This document shows, one piece after another, positions 1 through 13,866 of a stretch of DNA of 64,000 nt. How positions within the stretch are numbered: the stretch's first letter is position 1; each line of letters begins with the position of its first letter. The stretch lies in the NCBI GenBank assembly GCA_958299035.1, contig CATQJL010000305.1, forward strand, positions 31,943,733 through 32,007,732, written 5' to 3'. The notes beneath the pieces were generated by a model, which saw only the letters and a list, made by a program, of their open reading frames with translations, did not search any database and had not been told where the DNA came from. This DNA is from Cylicocyclus nassatus (Eukaryota > Nematoda > Chromadorea > Rhabditida > Strongylidae). A program made the translations under genes and the position numbers.

Positions 1-14
1 TTTGCAACTTGTTT

Positions 15-46
15 GCAACAACAACAACAACAACAACAACAACAAG
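15..46. repeat. (CAA)n microsatellite
   Basis: About ten tandem CAA triplets interrupt otherwise unremarkable AT-rich sequence at the left edge. Confidence 0.9.
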
Positions 47-884
47 TTTGCAGCTTCGAAAAAGAATCAATCTGCTTGAAGTTACAGCGATTTGAAAAAA
101 ATTTTCGCAAGTGCCCGGGAACTTTCTTTACAACCTAATACAAAACGTTATGAATACAGTCATGAGTTTAGCCTTCCAGAAACGGTAACTGGAGAATTAA
201 ATTCACCAAATCTTCTAATGGAGAGCAACCAGAAAATTTATTGAGTCTACGTGAATTATTCTTTGAGGTTTGGAGTCATCTTGTACAACTCGTTCTCCCT
301 ACTGAAGTCAATTAAGCCTAGAAGGAAAAAAAATTCGAAGTTATAGGATTAGTCGAACTAAAAACACCTTTGAGGTAAAAGACATGAAAATGCCCTTCAA
401 AACAAAATCTCGGAGTCAACCGCAAAAAATTTAAAAGCTTTCGAAAAACACTTTACAGAGCTTGTTCAATGTCTGTGATCCGTCTTCGCAAATGCACTTA
501 TCAAGCATACTGTGCGTAAAGTCCAGATAGAACTGGCTTCAGCCATCGAAATCTAAGTCTTTCACTGTGTTATTTGATTTTCACACTTAGGAAAACACCT
601 CTGGGCAGATTTAGCAAAAATTTTCAGAGTCAAACTTTGCAATCGAGAATCCACATTGACGCGCAAGGAGCAAGTGTGCAAACGCACATTTATTTGGAAA
701 CTACCCGATTGTGTGTTATAGAAGCAGATTAATCATTATTTTGACACTTTGCGCAAAAACCCTTATTCCAATAAGATACATAAAGTTGACTCCATTTTTA
801 ATGATGAACTAAGAGACTCTCCTTTGTAAACTGATCGATGCGATCTCGACCAATGATACAGTGATAGAAAAAAAATTTGCCCAC
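47..884. other. Non-coding or unresolved 3' end of the TRMT11-like gene
   Basis: The TRMT11-like gene on the minus strand must continue here, because its last clear exon ends in mid-protein in front of a GTGGGC donor. I could not place the remaining exons. A short open stretch near 440-470 (minus) reads like the motif that follows the catalytic domain in this family (RITDIEQAL before a GTAAAG donor), but the phase joins are not secure. Nothing else is recognisable. Confidence 0.4.
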
Positions 885-3868
885 CTTTCCAATATGACGG
901 GAAACCAAAAGGATAACTTTCCTCCGATAGTTAATACGGCGGCGGCAAGATCGCATAGATCCGTAAAAGTTCTTTCCAAGGAGTAAGGGGCCTTCTCGGG
1001 GAAATGAGCTTCACTAAAAGATCAGTTACAATTCAGGGGGTGGCAGCCCTAGAGTTCAGTCTTACTGCTCACTGCCCGGCAATGTCCAGTGATCTTTCCT
1101 CGGCTTCTTTCCAATTTTTCGACCCTTCTCTCGTATCCCATAAGGAGCTAAAATAAGCATTACTCAACGTTCTTACCGATACTGACCAAAACTTTTTGAA
1201 AACTAACGGTCAGTGACTATCGCGTTGAATATAGGCCTCGCCCATAAGTCATGCCAGCTGGCGTCAGCAAGCAGTCCTGACAGATATCGGCCCTCCGTAC
1301 CGTACTGCTCGAAATTAGCTCGTACACTCTCTTCCCTCGAGCGCATTACGACATCGTGTCGAGAAGATTTTCCTGCATTCAAACTCTCACTATGCATATA
1401 TACATTTGAATTGACATTTAAGTGTACAGCTAAGTTTGAAATCCAACTTTTTGTTCTCTATGCCCTTTGGTTTTCAAGGAAAGTTACCTAGACTACTCTC
1501 TCTAGGAGTAATTACATGGAATTATCTAGCGAAAAAAGTTTTTCGAAATGAACATTGCGCGTATTGCCTTACAAAAAAAAACAAGACAATTGATGAAAGG
1601 TGGATTGATATTCTAGCCACGTACCTATGGCTTTCGCAATTTGGTAGTTGATTTCAGTGCCGACTACGTAAGCTCCAAAATGTGCTGCTGGTAAAAGAAG
1701 ACCAGCTAAAATGAAGTGATTCAGCTGTCCAGAGCCTAATGAAAGCGGACATAGACGTGATTAAAACGTACCTGTACCCATAAAAGGATCCAAAACGAGA
1801 TCGTGAGCTTTGACAGAAGAGATGTTGTTCTACAAAACCTCATATGATTACGAAAACCGTCAAAAGTACTTGACTAGTTATTGTATTTTTCAGACAGATA
1901 GTATTTGTGCTGTCGAAGATTATTACGTAATTATCTACCTGTATAAAAGCTAGCTCAGGATCCATTGTGGTATTCCCAATGTAACGTCTTTTCTTGATAT
2001 CGTAAAAGGACTTCAACTTAAATTGTCCATGACCTATCTGAGAACTGAAACCGTGAAACAGAGGCTGTGACTGGCTTCACTGACGGTAGCAGAAAGCTCA
2101 ACATGAAGCACAACTCACAAGTCTGCCAAAGATCAAACGTTTAGGCTTGACATCATGCGGTCCCTGATATTCCTCTAATACAGTGAAGGTGTTGAGTGGA
2201 TCTACCAACTCCACAGGAGCAACATCGAGAGGTAAAACAGCTGCAACTTCCTGAACATTGTATCTTTGACAAAGGCAACAGCTTCATTTGAAATAATGTG
2301 ATGAGCGCGCACATGGGGGAATTCGCGTAGCTCAGCTTATTGTTTGCAACTGCACATGGTCGCTGCATTGCAGAATAATGTTCTTTATGTTTTTTTTCAA
2401 TTTCAAAATTTTCCAGTTTGAATCGCTTCAAGCCACCCATTCATTGTTGAGGCATTAGATGGACCGATCATTTGGCGCTGTAGCACTCAAAAACTCTAAC
2501 CATACGTCTCCATTGTGCTTGCCATGCCACAATGACTTGAGAAGGGAAAAAAAGGCGGCAGTAATCTGACTTGCAGATAATTTTAACTTCTAGAGAATCA
2601 AGATTTTAGTGTATTACACCGAAGCAGGTGTTTCATATGGTATCTGGTGGAACATTAACAGATTACATAGCAGTCGGTATCGAAAAGACCCTGCCCTTGA
2701 CGGAATTTTACCATGCCGCTAGTGGCCAAGATGGTGCGTCATGAGAACTCAAAAATAAAGGGAGAACCTCTGCAGTCTTTAAGCAATTGATGCCTTTCTT
2801 CCTTCCTGTGGGGCGTACTTTTACGCAAAATGACTGCTCGTTGTGATCATACCTCTGTAAATGGACAATAAGAATAAGAAATATATACCTTGATTGCTAG
2901 GACTGCTACTACAAACCTCGAAGTCTTCTTTTCGGAGCAGGATTTGGCTATACAGTTCTTCGTATGTGCCAGCCGAGTACATATGTTCGTAAGCAGATTT
3001 CAGCAAAACGGATCGGGAAAGGAGTTGCACAATATCGCTCTCGGCATGACCATCGACGATAAATATATGTTGCTGAAGAACATGGTGAGTCAATAGCACC
3101 CAGTCTAAGGTAGCCAAAACCCGAGCAATCTTTTGCAACCTCACTCTAAATAAGAGGAGCCCACTAAAACCTTTACTTGCACATTCCCATTATGTCTACC
3201 TCATGGTGCGAAAGCAAATTGAAACTTATCTGACAAAACTCGGTTTTTTCTATACAGGTACTGTAAATAAACTAAAAATCTCTGGATACAATGAATACTA
3301 TTGACTAAAACATAAGGTTGCCCGATAAGTTTGATTTTCTTATACTGAGAGCACTGCCCTTTACCGTCCACAATTTTTTGCAAAGTTCATAACCGAACAC
3401 GCGATAACACTTATCAATCAAAATGTTTCCGAACATGCGTTGCCTTCCTTGCATGCAAAATGAACAAAAAAATTGCATCCTTACATGAAGTAGGATTTTA
3501 CATCAGTTTCCGACCACGCTAGTTATCAACCATACGCGGCACCACACTGAGGTGGGTCGACAGGACGATATCACGAACAGCGCGTCAAAAATAGGGGCGA
3601 TACGCAGAGGGAAAAGCAGACGAGAACATCCGCAGCGTAAATTCCGGGGTCACCTTTATGAAAACTCCGAACAAGTTCTTTAGCGCATCAATGTTAATCC
3701 AGGAATGAAGACACTGATAAATACACAGGTGAGATTGCATACATGTAAAAGTACCTCAGTATTCACTTGCGAATAATCGAAGTCTAACTCGAGGGCATCA
3801 CATATTCCTTGCAATTCAGGTACCCGGAAATTCGTATGAACTTGAGAAAAGAGAAGAGCAACTTTCAT
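885..3868 (-). CDS. TRMT11: tRNA (guanine-10-N2)-methyltransferase, TRMT11/Trm11-like
   Basis: The family enzyme uses S-adenosylmethionine to methylate N2 of G10 in tRNA, together with TRMT112. Exons that I can place with agreeing phases are 3868-3755, 3072-2917, 2250-2119, 2037-1939, 1829-1772, 1705-1625, 1372-1208, 1147-1066 and 1013-885. At least one exon between 2917 and 2250 and the C-terminal exon(s) below 885 are not resolved. The N-terminus (VALLFSQVHTNFRVPEL) matches the start of Trm11 proteins. The methyltransferase core is clear: KKRRYIGNTTMDPELAF, then DPFMGT (AdoMet motif I), AAHFGAYVVGTEINY, then the catalytic DPPYGIRE motif split across two exons. A splice acceptor (GCAG) directly abuts the start ATG, as expected for a trans-spliced message. 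It lies just downstream of nduv-2 on the same strand. No inactivating change is seen in the exons read. Confidence 0.85.
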
Positions 3869-3985
3869 CTGCAACCATAGCACACAATAACGTTACAGGT
3901 TATAACCTTGATAGTAACATATAGACAGAAATAATATGAACAAGCATCAAAAAGCCAAGAAAAGAATGTGGATGCACTCTTTATT
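3869..3985 (-). promoter_or_regulatory. Intercistronic region: poly(A) signal then spliced-leader acceptor
   Basis: Read on the minus strand, an AATAAA (3985-3980) follows the nduv-2 stop codon by about 50 bases, and a TTGCAG acceptor ends at 3869, immediately before the ATG of the TRMT11-like gene. The spacing of about 110 bp between signal and acceptor is what SL2-type operon junctions in rhabditid nematodes look like. That the two genes are co-transcribed is inference. Confidence 0.6.
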
Positions 3986-4033
3986 CACATGCTCTACTGC
4001 TCTAAAAAGAACGTACTACACCTAGCAACCGAT

Positions 4034-5861
<1,828 letters not shown>

Positions 5862-5885
5862 TATTTAGCCTAAGTGAGAAAAAAA
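5862..5885 (-). promoter_or_regulatory. Probable spliced-leader (trans-splice) acceptor of nduv-2
   Basis: On the minus strand a run of T/C followed by CACTTAG ends 8 bases before the nduv-2 start codon. No in-frame upstream exon is visible, so the acceptor is best read as a trans-splice site. Inference from position and composition only. Confidence 0.55.
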
Positions 5886-7478
5886 TCCAGAAAAGGCAGC
5901 TTGTTTTGCAAAAAATCTAAATGATTTAACGGGTGCTCACGTTCGATTCGAGAGAGCTGCCGTGCGACGCACGGTGTTCGCGGAGATAGCAGCGAGCTGG
6001 GTGTAGGCCGGAAGGCGACAAAACCCAGTTGGAGCGAGCACATGGAGGCCACGCCCCCCATGAGCGCCTGTGACACCGGGCGCGAGGTCAACCAGGTCTG
6101 AGACTGACGCTCTTTCGGCACACGCGCTGGCGCACTAATGGTAGCAGCATTATTCGGAGTTCCTATTAATTTACTTGTTGGCTAGAGTCAAACTACTGGT
6201 CAAATATGGACTAAGCAGTGTACGGAGTAAATGTGTCACTTGAAACCTGTTTATCTCCTTGTTGATACTTGTCCATAAGTTTGGTATGCAACTTTTGGTT
6301 TCCTCAATTCAAGATAAAACAGTTCAAGCATTACAGACCTACGAAACACTTTATTATAGCTTTGGAACAAATGAGAGAACATAATCGCAATCCACCATCC
6401 AAACGGTTATAAGCAGATCAATCTCTTCGAAAGTGCGTTCTTTTGATCTAGGAGTGCAGTTCTTTAACGATCTTCATTGTTTTAATTCACGGAAGTCGAT
6501 TTGCCACATCAATATTTATAGATTATGCATCGTAACGACTGAGCTTATCATGAACGGTAATCAGGACATGTCAAGTGTGGTACTTTCAAACAGACAAGAT
6601 AAATCAAAGCAATCATACTGTTGCAAATCGGTTCCCTTTCGGTGGAAGAAATACAAATACTTTTTGCCGGAAATCCAAAATTGTCTAATTACTCAACCCG
6701 CTTAGCAAACCCGCATTCTGTCCATAAGCAATTCTATGACCTTTCTCGTGCTTTTCTGCGCTGTTCTGTCCTACAGTTTGAACGGTAATCCTTTATTCTC
6801 AACGAAAAAAAGGCAGCGATGCTAACAATAAGAAAAAAGAATGGTTGTTATCATTAACACATTGCAATGTGTTGCAAGTGACAGCTTAAATCAAAAAGAA
6901 AAAATTGAAGTGTTCGAGTAATCTCAAAATCGAGATCCCACCGCGGAATGCGTCCTTGCTCAAAGTGCTCCGAATCTTCTTCTATGTTCGACCTGAAGAA
7001 AAGTCGTATTGTGAAGAAGATGCAAAAGAATGATAGCTCACCTTCACTTGATATAACTGGCTTACAGTACCGTTGCTGGGTGGAATTCTACTCACATTCT
7101 ATCAGTTCGACATCATCAACTTGAACGAGGTCTGCACAAGAATAATTGACATATAAAAAATACTGTATAGTCAACTAAACACCTAACTTATGAAAAAATA
7201 CAAAAAAACACATCATTAAAGAACGCAGATATCTACTAACCTCCTTACTAGGATGATCTTTTATTGCACTATACATATTGCTGCAGCCTGAAACAAAGTT
7301 TTCTACAAAAGAGAGTTTTGAAGAGCATATGCTTACAGATAGGCAAATGCAAAAGAAAGCAAATCATCACATTACCACAGTGAGCAAACATACACGAAAC
7401 AAAACATTCAAAAAACCGCGTGAAAAGAAACGACGAAGATTGAGAGAGCCATACGCAATGTGTATAAAGGCGTCCCAA
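5886..7478. other. Intergenic region with one possible coding exon
   Basis: Mostly AT-rich sequence without recognisable genes or long repeats. One candidate on the minus strand, 6992-6854, opens after a TTCTTCAG acceptor and encodes a protein-like stretch (SNIEEDSEHFEQGRIPRW and onward) that ends in TAA. I could not join it in phase to the upstream segment near 7105-7135 (LVQVDDVELIE before a GTGAGT donor). It may be the 3' end of an unrecognised gene. Confidence 0.35.
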
Positions 7479-7924
7479 GGGATCGTTCATACCGCGCACG
7501 AAGGCGGACGAAGGCGGACGAAGCCGCACAAAGGCGGACGAAGCCGGACAAAGCCGGACAAAGGCGGAAAAAGCCGGACAAAGACGGACAAAGGCGGACG
7601 AAGGCGGACGAACTGCCAAAGCGCAGGGGTTTGCCGGCGAAGTGCCATATTGGAATACGCGTGAAATACAGCGCGCGTTGTGCACGTATGTTAGTCATAT
7701 ATAACTCAACGCACAACGCGCACTGTATTTCACGCGTATTCCAATATGGCACTTCGCCGGCAAACCCCTGCGCTTTGGCAGTTCGTCCGCCTTCGTCCGC
7801 CTTTGTCCGTCTTTGTCCGGCTTTGTCCGGCTTTGTCCGGCTTCGTCCGCCTTCGTCCGCCTTTGTCCGGCTTCGTCCGCCTTTGTGCGGCTTCGTCCGC
7901 CTTCGTGCGCGGTATGAACGATCC
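7479..7924. mobile_element. Fold-back element with arrays of a GC-rich ~10-bp repeat
   Basis: Two arms of about 205-214 bp (7479-7683 and 7711-7924) are near-perfect inverted copies around a 27-bp AT-rich spacer. The outer ends read GGATCGTTCATACCGCGC on one side and its complement on the other. Each outer half-arm is a tandem array of variants of CGAAGGCGGA / CAAAGCCGGA; the inner half is unique sequence. The open frames seen here on both strands (GGRRRTK-type peptides) are products of the repeat and not genes. No target duplication could be fixed. Confidence 0.85.
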
Positions 7925-9279
7925 CCAATCCAAATACCCAGAGCATCCTAACAACGGGAAACTCGGACAGGGCGTGGCCACTAGCTGCGCCTGTTCTAGG
8001 TCATTTGTCGCCTTCCGGACGTTCCCCCAGCGAGCTAGGAGATGCGGTAACCGGTAAACGTTGAGAGGCTCGTTAGCCGTGGAGCGCGTCAGCGCAACCT
8101 TCAGCCATAACTAGCTGTCAGCTGAGCTCATTTCATTTCATTTATTACACGGGGGGAGATCCCATGTCCGGCATAAGGCCCTGGTCAGACTTCACGCGAC
8201 TTTCATTTTCATTTCACATTCAAAAATTTCGGGCTGGAAAAGTATCACAACCGAATGCAAGTTTATCGGCATGGAATGATGTTGTAACAGTTGTCTAGTC
8301 GCGATTCAGTCGCGACGATCAAATCGCGTGAAGTCTGCCCGAGGCCTAACGAAAAAATGAACAATAAAACACAACGTGTACGAAAATGTAAAAAAAAAAA
8401 ACAACATAGAACCCGTGTGCTAGCAGCAACCAGGGCTGAGCAAGAAGTCAGGCACGAGTCCTTCAAAAACACCCCCCCCCCCCCTGTGAAAGCCCCTAAA
8501 CGACCCTCCGCTTCACCTCCAAGTCCTCAGGGTGTTATATCTTGAAGAACCAGCCTTCACTGCAGGTTTATATTTTTTGAAAGTCTGTAGGCCCAACTTT
8601 CTGCGATTGCACAACCACACGCAATTGACGGCAAGTTTTAGATCTGGATAGACCTCTTTTCAGAGCTATAATTTTCACAGGGGTGGAGTGTTTGGCTCCA
8701 AATTTTCAGTATAGCAACAAGAGGCTTTGCGCTCAATACTCATATCAAAAAAGGGGCGATTTTTGAATTCTGAGGGCAAGTTAAGAGGGTCAGGTGCAAC
8801 CCTTCAAAAGCTCAGGCGGCCTGACCTTTTGAGGGGTTGCGCCTGACCCCATTAACTTTATTTCCAAAGCAGCTTTTCTACCCAGGTTTTATGTGATTCG
8901 CTAGCTCAACCCTTGAAGATTCCACAGTAAGTGTTTGAGCTTGATTTGACTTGTTTCGCCTCGTGCTAATCCGAGGATTGAAGCACTCAACGTGAAAAAC
9001 GCGCCGGTTAGAATTTTGGCAGCACTTCTTACTTCACTGTTTGAAAGCGATATGAAGCTCGATTTGTAGCATGCACTTGTGGAGAACATTACTTTGTAGT
9101 ATTCAAATACTGACTTTTCTCATTTCTGAAACCAAGTTGATCACGTTTGAAAATCACGCTTTTTAAGCGTTGAGAAACACTAGAAACTGAAGTAGGTAAT
9201 GGTTTGTAGAGTGCATAGAGTGGTTTGACATGCTGATTATGGAAATGATACCCATTTCACACAGCAAACTTTCTTGTTT
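7925..9279. other. Intergenic, repeat fragments only
   Basis: No gene is recognised. It holds a C homopolymer of about 12 bases near 8471 and a GC-rich hairpin at 8787-8850 whose arms begin GGGTCAGG and end CCTGACCC. Confidence 0.5.
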
Positions 9280-9387
9280 AAAGGATATTCGTCGACGACA
9301 GCCCCGTTTGGTGCATTCACACCACAAAGCGTGTGCGTTTCTGGAACGGTTCCAGCTTTACAGTACGCTGCGGCGCGCCAGGAATAT
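9280..9387 (+). repeat. ~107-bp dispersed repeat, copy 1
   Basis: This segment, starting AAAGGATATTCGTCGACG and containing the palindrome TGGAACGGTTCCA, is almost base-for-base identical to the reverse complement of 13867-13973. Similarity falls off sharply on both sides. It encodes an open peptide in both copies (DIRRRQPRLVHSHHKACAF), so an exon duplicate or a conserved non-coding RNA are both possible. Confidence 0.8.
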
Positions 9388-9581
9388 GCAGTTTGCGGCG
9401 TGTTCGTCCTATAACCTCCTTGACCGTTTCAAGCGTTTTTTGTGAATTTTTTCTTCATTGCAAGCGTTTCTCGTGATTTCTTCTTCATAGTTTTCATTCC
9501 ATACACATGTTCATCCCAATTTTCTTGCAGGCTTACTCGATCGTAAAATTTTCTACAAGTTCTAGCTTGGTGGATCGTAAG

Positions 9582-10485
9582 ATGGCGGAAAATAAAGAGG
9601 TTTGCAAGCGACTCAAGAATTCTTTTCTCTTGCTTCCACAAATCCATTTCAGAACCTCGAAGGGTGCAGCTCACGATTCGCGAATGTACAGGTATGATGT
9701 CTTAGATTAGGGTTTTATCAGACTGGCCATTTTTATAGGATGTTTATGTGGTGCCGTCTCCTCAAGCCGGTTCAGGCAAAAGAGTGAGTTTTTTCTTGAA
9801 TAATAACACGTAGTGTTTCTGCATATGGCAGAAAGTGCAGGTTTTGTTTCAATGTTTTAAAATGGTCTCCTATTTGCCATCAAATCAGTCCATGCAAGTG
9901 TTTGTTTTAGTTCTGCGTCAGAGACATCAAAGTCACCGCTGCGCTACTGCGTTCTAGACAGGTGAGTTACTTTCTTTTCCATTCTGTTTATTATGTTCTA
10001 TATCCCTCCTACCGTACTGACGAGCCTCGAGGAGGGATAAATTGGTGTTAAATAATGGTGTCTAGGGTTGAGAGGCGAAACACTTACTTTGTTTTTTTTA
10101 TCTTTCTCCATACTTTGTTGATTTCATTTGTTTAGGAAACTCCACTGACATCGCACGCGGAACAGGTTAGAATTTTGAAGTTGTTAACGTGGTTTTGCTT
10201 TTTCATTGCTTGGAAACTAAACAGTAATTTCTAACTACGTATTGTTGCTAAATGTACCCCTTACCTCTTAGTTACACCATCAGTTTTCATTGTGCAGTCC
10301 TCGCTTTAACTTTCTTGAAGAAAGTTCAAGTAGCAGAATAATTGGCAAAAAATACATTACAGCGGCAGCCCCTCGTGGAGATGAAAGTTCCGAATATCGC
10401 CGCGACTGCGAAAAAGCTCCGCTCCGTAAGCTTTATATTTGTGTTATTTACTTTTTATCCTTAGTCACACTTCAGCATTCTATAG
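9582..10485 (+). CDS. Possible small six-exon gene, function unknown
   Basis: I do not recognise this protein. Six segments join in phase between good nematode splice sites: 9582-9691, 9739-9783, 9922-9961, 10136-10165, 10363-10425 and 10465-10485, for about 102 residues starting MAENKEVCKRLKNSFLLLP and ending in TAG. Donors are strong (CAG|GTATGA, GTGAGT, GTGAGT, GTTAGA, GTAAGC). A TTGCAG acceptor about 50 bases before the ATG could be a spliced-leader site. Exon 3 has a competing, better acceptor (TTTGTTTTAG ending at 9910) that would shorten the protein, and exon 5 has another acceptor near 10298 that leads to a stop, so the model is uncertain. The sequence is basic and has no membrane segment. 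It lies between two repeat copies and upstream of a transposase gene. Confidence 0.4.
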
Positions 10486-11227
10486 GGCTCGCCAGGTCAC
10501 TCAGCTGCGGTGCGAACACAACCACTCAATCTGCTCTTGGCTTCAGCGTTGTCCGACAAACATCGTTTCGTCCCGTATTTAGGGTACGACCATAAGCTTT
10601 TCTAGATTCAGCCTTTCGGATACTCGGCACACTACTCACAATTCATTATTCACACGCTGTAAAGACCTTATGACAGCATCATTCACATCATACTCAACTA
10701 TACTATCAACTATTACATCTATTGAATCTGTATTTATTCACTGTCTGCTACCTCTGCTATATTCGATATTCTATATTCTACTATATTCTACTATACACTA
10801 TATTCTTATCTGCATCAAGTAAGTCATGTTGAAGACTGCTCGGAGAAGGGTCTCGTTGGTGTGAGGTCGTGAAGTGTAAGAACCTCAAAGGATTCTACAC
10901 CTTTGCGACTCTGCACTGACACACACATAAAAATGTTTTTTGCTTACCTAAGATCTTTATCACCACATTCGCATTGCTTTGTAGCTGAAAGAGGTAGTGC
11001 TAAAGCTGCATACTAATCTAACATACTCAAGAGGGAATCTGGGTCGTAAGGCGCGGATCGTTATTGCCAGACTGGCATTTGAACGCACTCAGCGAGTATT
11101 GAACCCCAGGTATCTTGTGGAGCAAACATAGCAGTTCGCCAGATAATTCCAATTGTTTTTCGTGATGGCAGTTGGAAACTCCGCGCCGTACGAACGTCCC
11201 CTCTAAAAAGGAAATGGCAAAAATTGC
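10486..11227. other. Gene-poor sequence with AT-rich tandem tracts
   Basis: A run of imperfect CTATATTCTA-type repeats lies at about 10725-10805. Nothing else is identified before the transposase frame opens. Confidence 0.45.
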
Positions 11228-12822
11228 GTGTTTCAGAATCCCAATTGCGATAGACAAGGCAGCGGCGCCACTTGTGAAGGACGGTGTGCTAGTCAGCTTT
11301 TTGAGATAGAGAGCAGAAGATTGTTAAGAACGTCTCGCCTTTGTCCAAAATACGGAGCGGAAGCAAAGTCGATAATTCGCAAAGTCAGAGAATTTTTCGA
11401 GGAACTCAAAGTAGCAATGGCAGGGACGTGCGCACGCGTCATATTCCAGCATCCTCGAAAATTGACGGCTTCAGCATGTGGTGTGTCTGAAGACGTAGTA
11501 AAACGCATTCCAGAAGATGTACATCAAGCCGCAAAAAGGTCTGGAGCAAGCAGGAGACCACCACTATCCAAAAAACAAAGACGCCAAAGAACGCTCAACA
11601 TATATGGAGAGGAATGGGGCGAGAAGGTAAAGCAAGCTATACACGGAAGACTTAGAAACGAAGAAGACGTTACTATAACTGAGCTTCACTCCCTCCTCCA
11701 AGCAGAATATAACAACTTCTGCATGTCGCGCACCACCCTATATGAGCTTGTCAGAGCTTTAGGGTTCTCCTACAGAATGAATGATGATCAAAAAGTCATT
11801 TATCAAAGAGCTGATTTGATCCAAAAGCGCTCGAAATATCTGCAACTGATCGAAGAGGCTAGGGAGCACGGAGATTGCCTAATATACACCGACGAAACTT
11901 GGATTTTCTCCGGCATGGTCAAACCAAGAGGATGGAATGACAACAACATTCCGAGATTCGCACCGAAAGAGATGCTGGAAAAATATTCATGTGGTAGGAG
12001 CGTTGGAAAAAATAAGGGTGTGAGGGCAATAGTGATCGGGGCGATGGCGGAGGACGGAGTGATACCAGGATGCACAAGAATGGTCATCTGTATCACGAAG
12101 ACATGAATCATGAGCTCTTTGAAGAGTGGCTAGAGCACTCCATCCCCCACATGAAGAACTGGGCAGGAGAAAAACGAGTTACACTAATCATGGATAACGC
12201 ATCCTATCACAGCAGACAGATTGCAAAAATACCCAGCACCAGTTCGACCAAAGCAGAAATAGCTGGATACTTGTCCTCGAAGGGTGTCACAGTGAGAAAT
12301 AATGTTACAAAAGCCGTCCTTCTGGATCAGGTGACATTTTCCTATCTTTATGCTAACCGTTATTTTGAGAAGTTTAGCTTCACGACTACATAGAGGCCAG
12401 AGGGGGTCGAGACGCACTTCGAGAGTATGCTGTGGATCGCAGGTGTGCCGAATTAGGAGTCAGCTTGATACGTCTGCCACCGTTCCACTGCACCTTCAAC
12501 CCCATCGAAAAATGTTGGAGCCAGCTGAAGGCTCATTTAACTAAGTATGGTAAAGTTACGGATAAAATCGACACGGTAAGTGGTAAAGGCAGTGCAATTC
12601 AAGCAAAAAATCAAGCATTAGGTAAGAGCAAGGGCAGTGGAATGGATGCGTAGCGTACCTCCGTCGTTCACATCAGCTTGGTTCCGCTTTGCACGAAAAG
12701 AAGAAGCTGCAGCACGTTCCAAGGAAGAAATTGACCGCGCAGAGGAGAGTTCGTCGGATGATACTTACGAATCCTCTGAAGAAGTCGAAGAGGAAGAAGA
12801 TCAAGAGGATGAACTGGAGTGA
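11228..12822 (+). pseudogene. IS630/Tc1/mariner-type DDE transposase gene, frameshifted
   Basis: The family cuts and pastes DNA at TA sites. The N-terminal half has a helix-turn-helix region (ASACGVSEDVVKRI). The catalytic domain shows the first Asp in IYTDETWIF, the second in IMDNASYH and the Glu in FNPIEKCW, in the order and context of the IS630/Tc1 superfamily. Two very short introns, 12331-12377 and 12576-12621 (47 and 46 bases), join three downstream exons in phase. The C-terminus is a Ser/Asp/Glu-rich acidic tail (residues after SAWFRFARKEEA) ending at a TGA. Between about 12050 and 12075 the reading frame changes just before LYHEDMNHELFEEW without a visible intron, so the gene is broken here unless the base call is wrong. 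The true start is unclear; the frame is open from 11228. No terminal repeats specific to it were found. Confidence 0.82.
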
Positions 12823-13080
12823 TAGTTTGTGGTACAAAGTAGTAGTTGTTATAGTACAAAGTTGCAGTACAAAGTAGTATTTCCTACATTGTAACATCAA
12901 GTGAAACGTGTATGTTCGTATATGTGATGTATTCAGCAAAAAAAACTCCCAGATGAAGCAGGCAAAAGAGTAATTTTGATGTCTCGCTCTACCCCTCTGC
13001 ACTAAGGTGATGAGTCATGAACAACAGTAATTAGATATCGAAAAGAAATGTTAGTCTAATGAGCACCTGCTCCTCGGACA
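12823..13080. other. 3' flank of the transposase gene
   Basis: AT-rich, with repeated GTAGTACAAAGT-like words at 12835-12875; no gene. Confidence 0.4.
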
Positions 13081-13254
13081 TTCATTGTATCAGGTCCTAC
13101 TGCTACTATTGAGGGTAATAGTCCGCTGCTTAAGAAAATTGCCTCAAAATGGATATAGTGCAACATAGTTTCTGACACCCACGCCTAGTGAGTACCTATG
13201 ATAGTCCCTCAGTCTTTAGTATTTGTTAAATAAGCAGTAGGACCTGATACAATG
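13081..13254. mobile_element. MITE, 174 bp, with 24-bp terminal inverted repeats
   Basis: The left end begins TTCATTGTATCAGGTCCTAC and the right end is its exact complement over 24 bases. The interior has no coding potential. The target duplication is not clear. Confidence 0.8.
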
Positions 13255-13866
13255 AACATTATGATTGCTTATCAATGTTCCTCGCTGAGCAGTGCACTGG
13301 TCATCAATAAACGTGATGAACAATGATTAGTGATGAACAATGAGCACTGCCTGGTCTTTTGCAATGAACATTGATAAACAATAAACACAAATCCCTAGGC
13401 AAGTATGAGAAGTCCAGCAGAAAGTAACAACAACAACAACAGAAAAAGGTATGATCTAATAACGAGCCAAAAAAACTGAACAAAAAACAACAAAATCAAA
13501 AATTCCGTTTCGTTCCTTTCCTTAGACGGAAAAAATGGCAAAAAACTAATCAAAAATAGAAAGGAGCCCTCCCCGGAACTCATCAGTAAGGAAGGAGGGC
13601 TCAACACATCAAAATCAAGCAAAAAACTCACAGGAAGTTCATCTTCGTGGATGTGGAGTCCAATGTTGCGTGAAAGCGATGCTGTCATCCAATTTGCACT
13701 TTCGAGCAGACCACATGCAAAACAAATGATACTCAGGCAACAAAATCTATGATTTCTACGCAGCGAAATGGTTGACAGCGGAGCGAATTGCGTAATCGAA
13801 GCAAGATTGCCGATCGCAGGCAAGAAGATGGATTGGAAATTATAGGACAAGTATGGCGCGAAGTGA

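Noticed and set aside
7269..7981. Several overlapping open frames of 80-160 codons on both strands
   Set aside because: They are translations of the decamer array in a fold-back element and mirror each other on the two strands.
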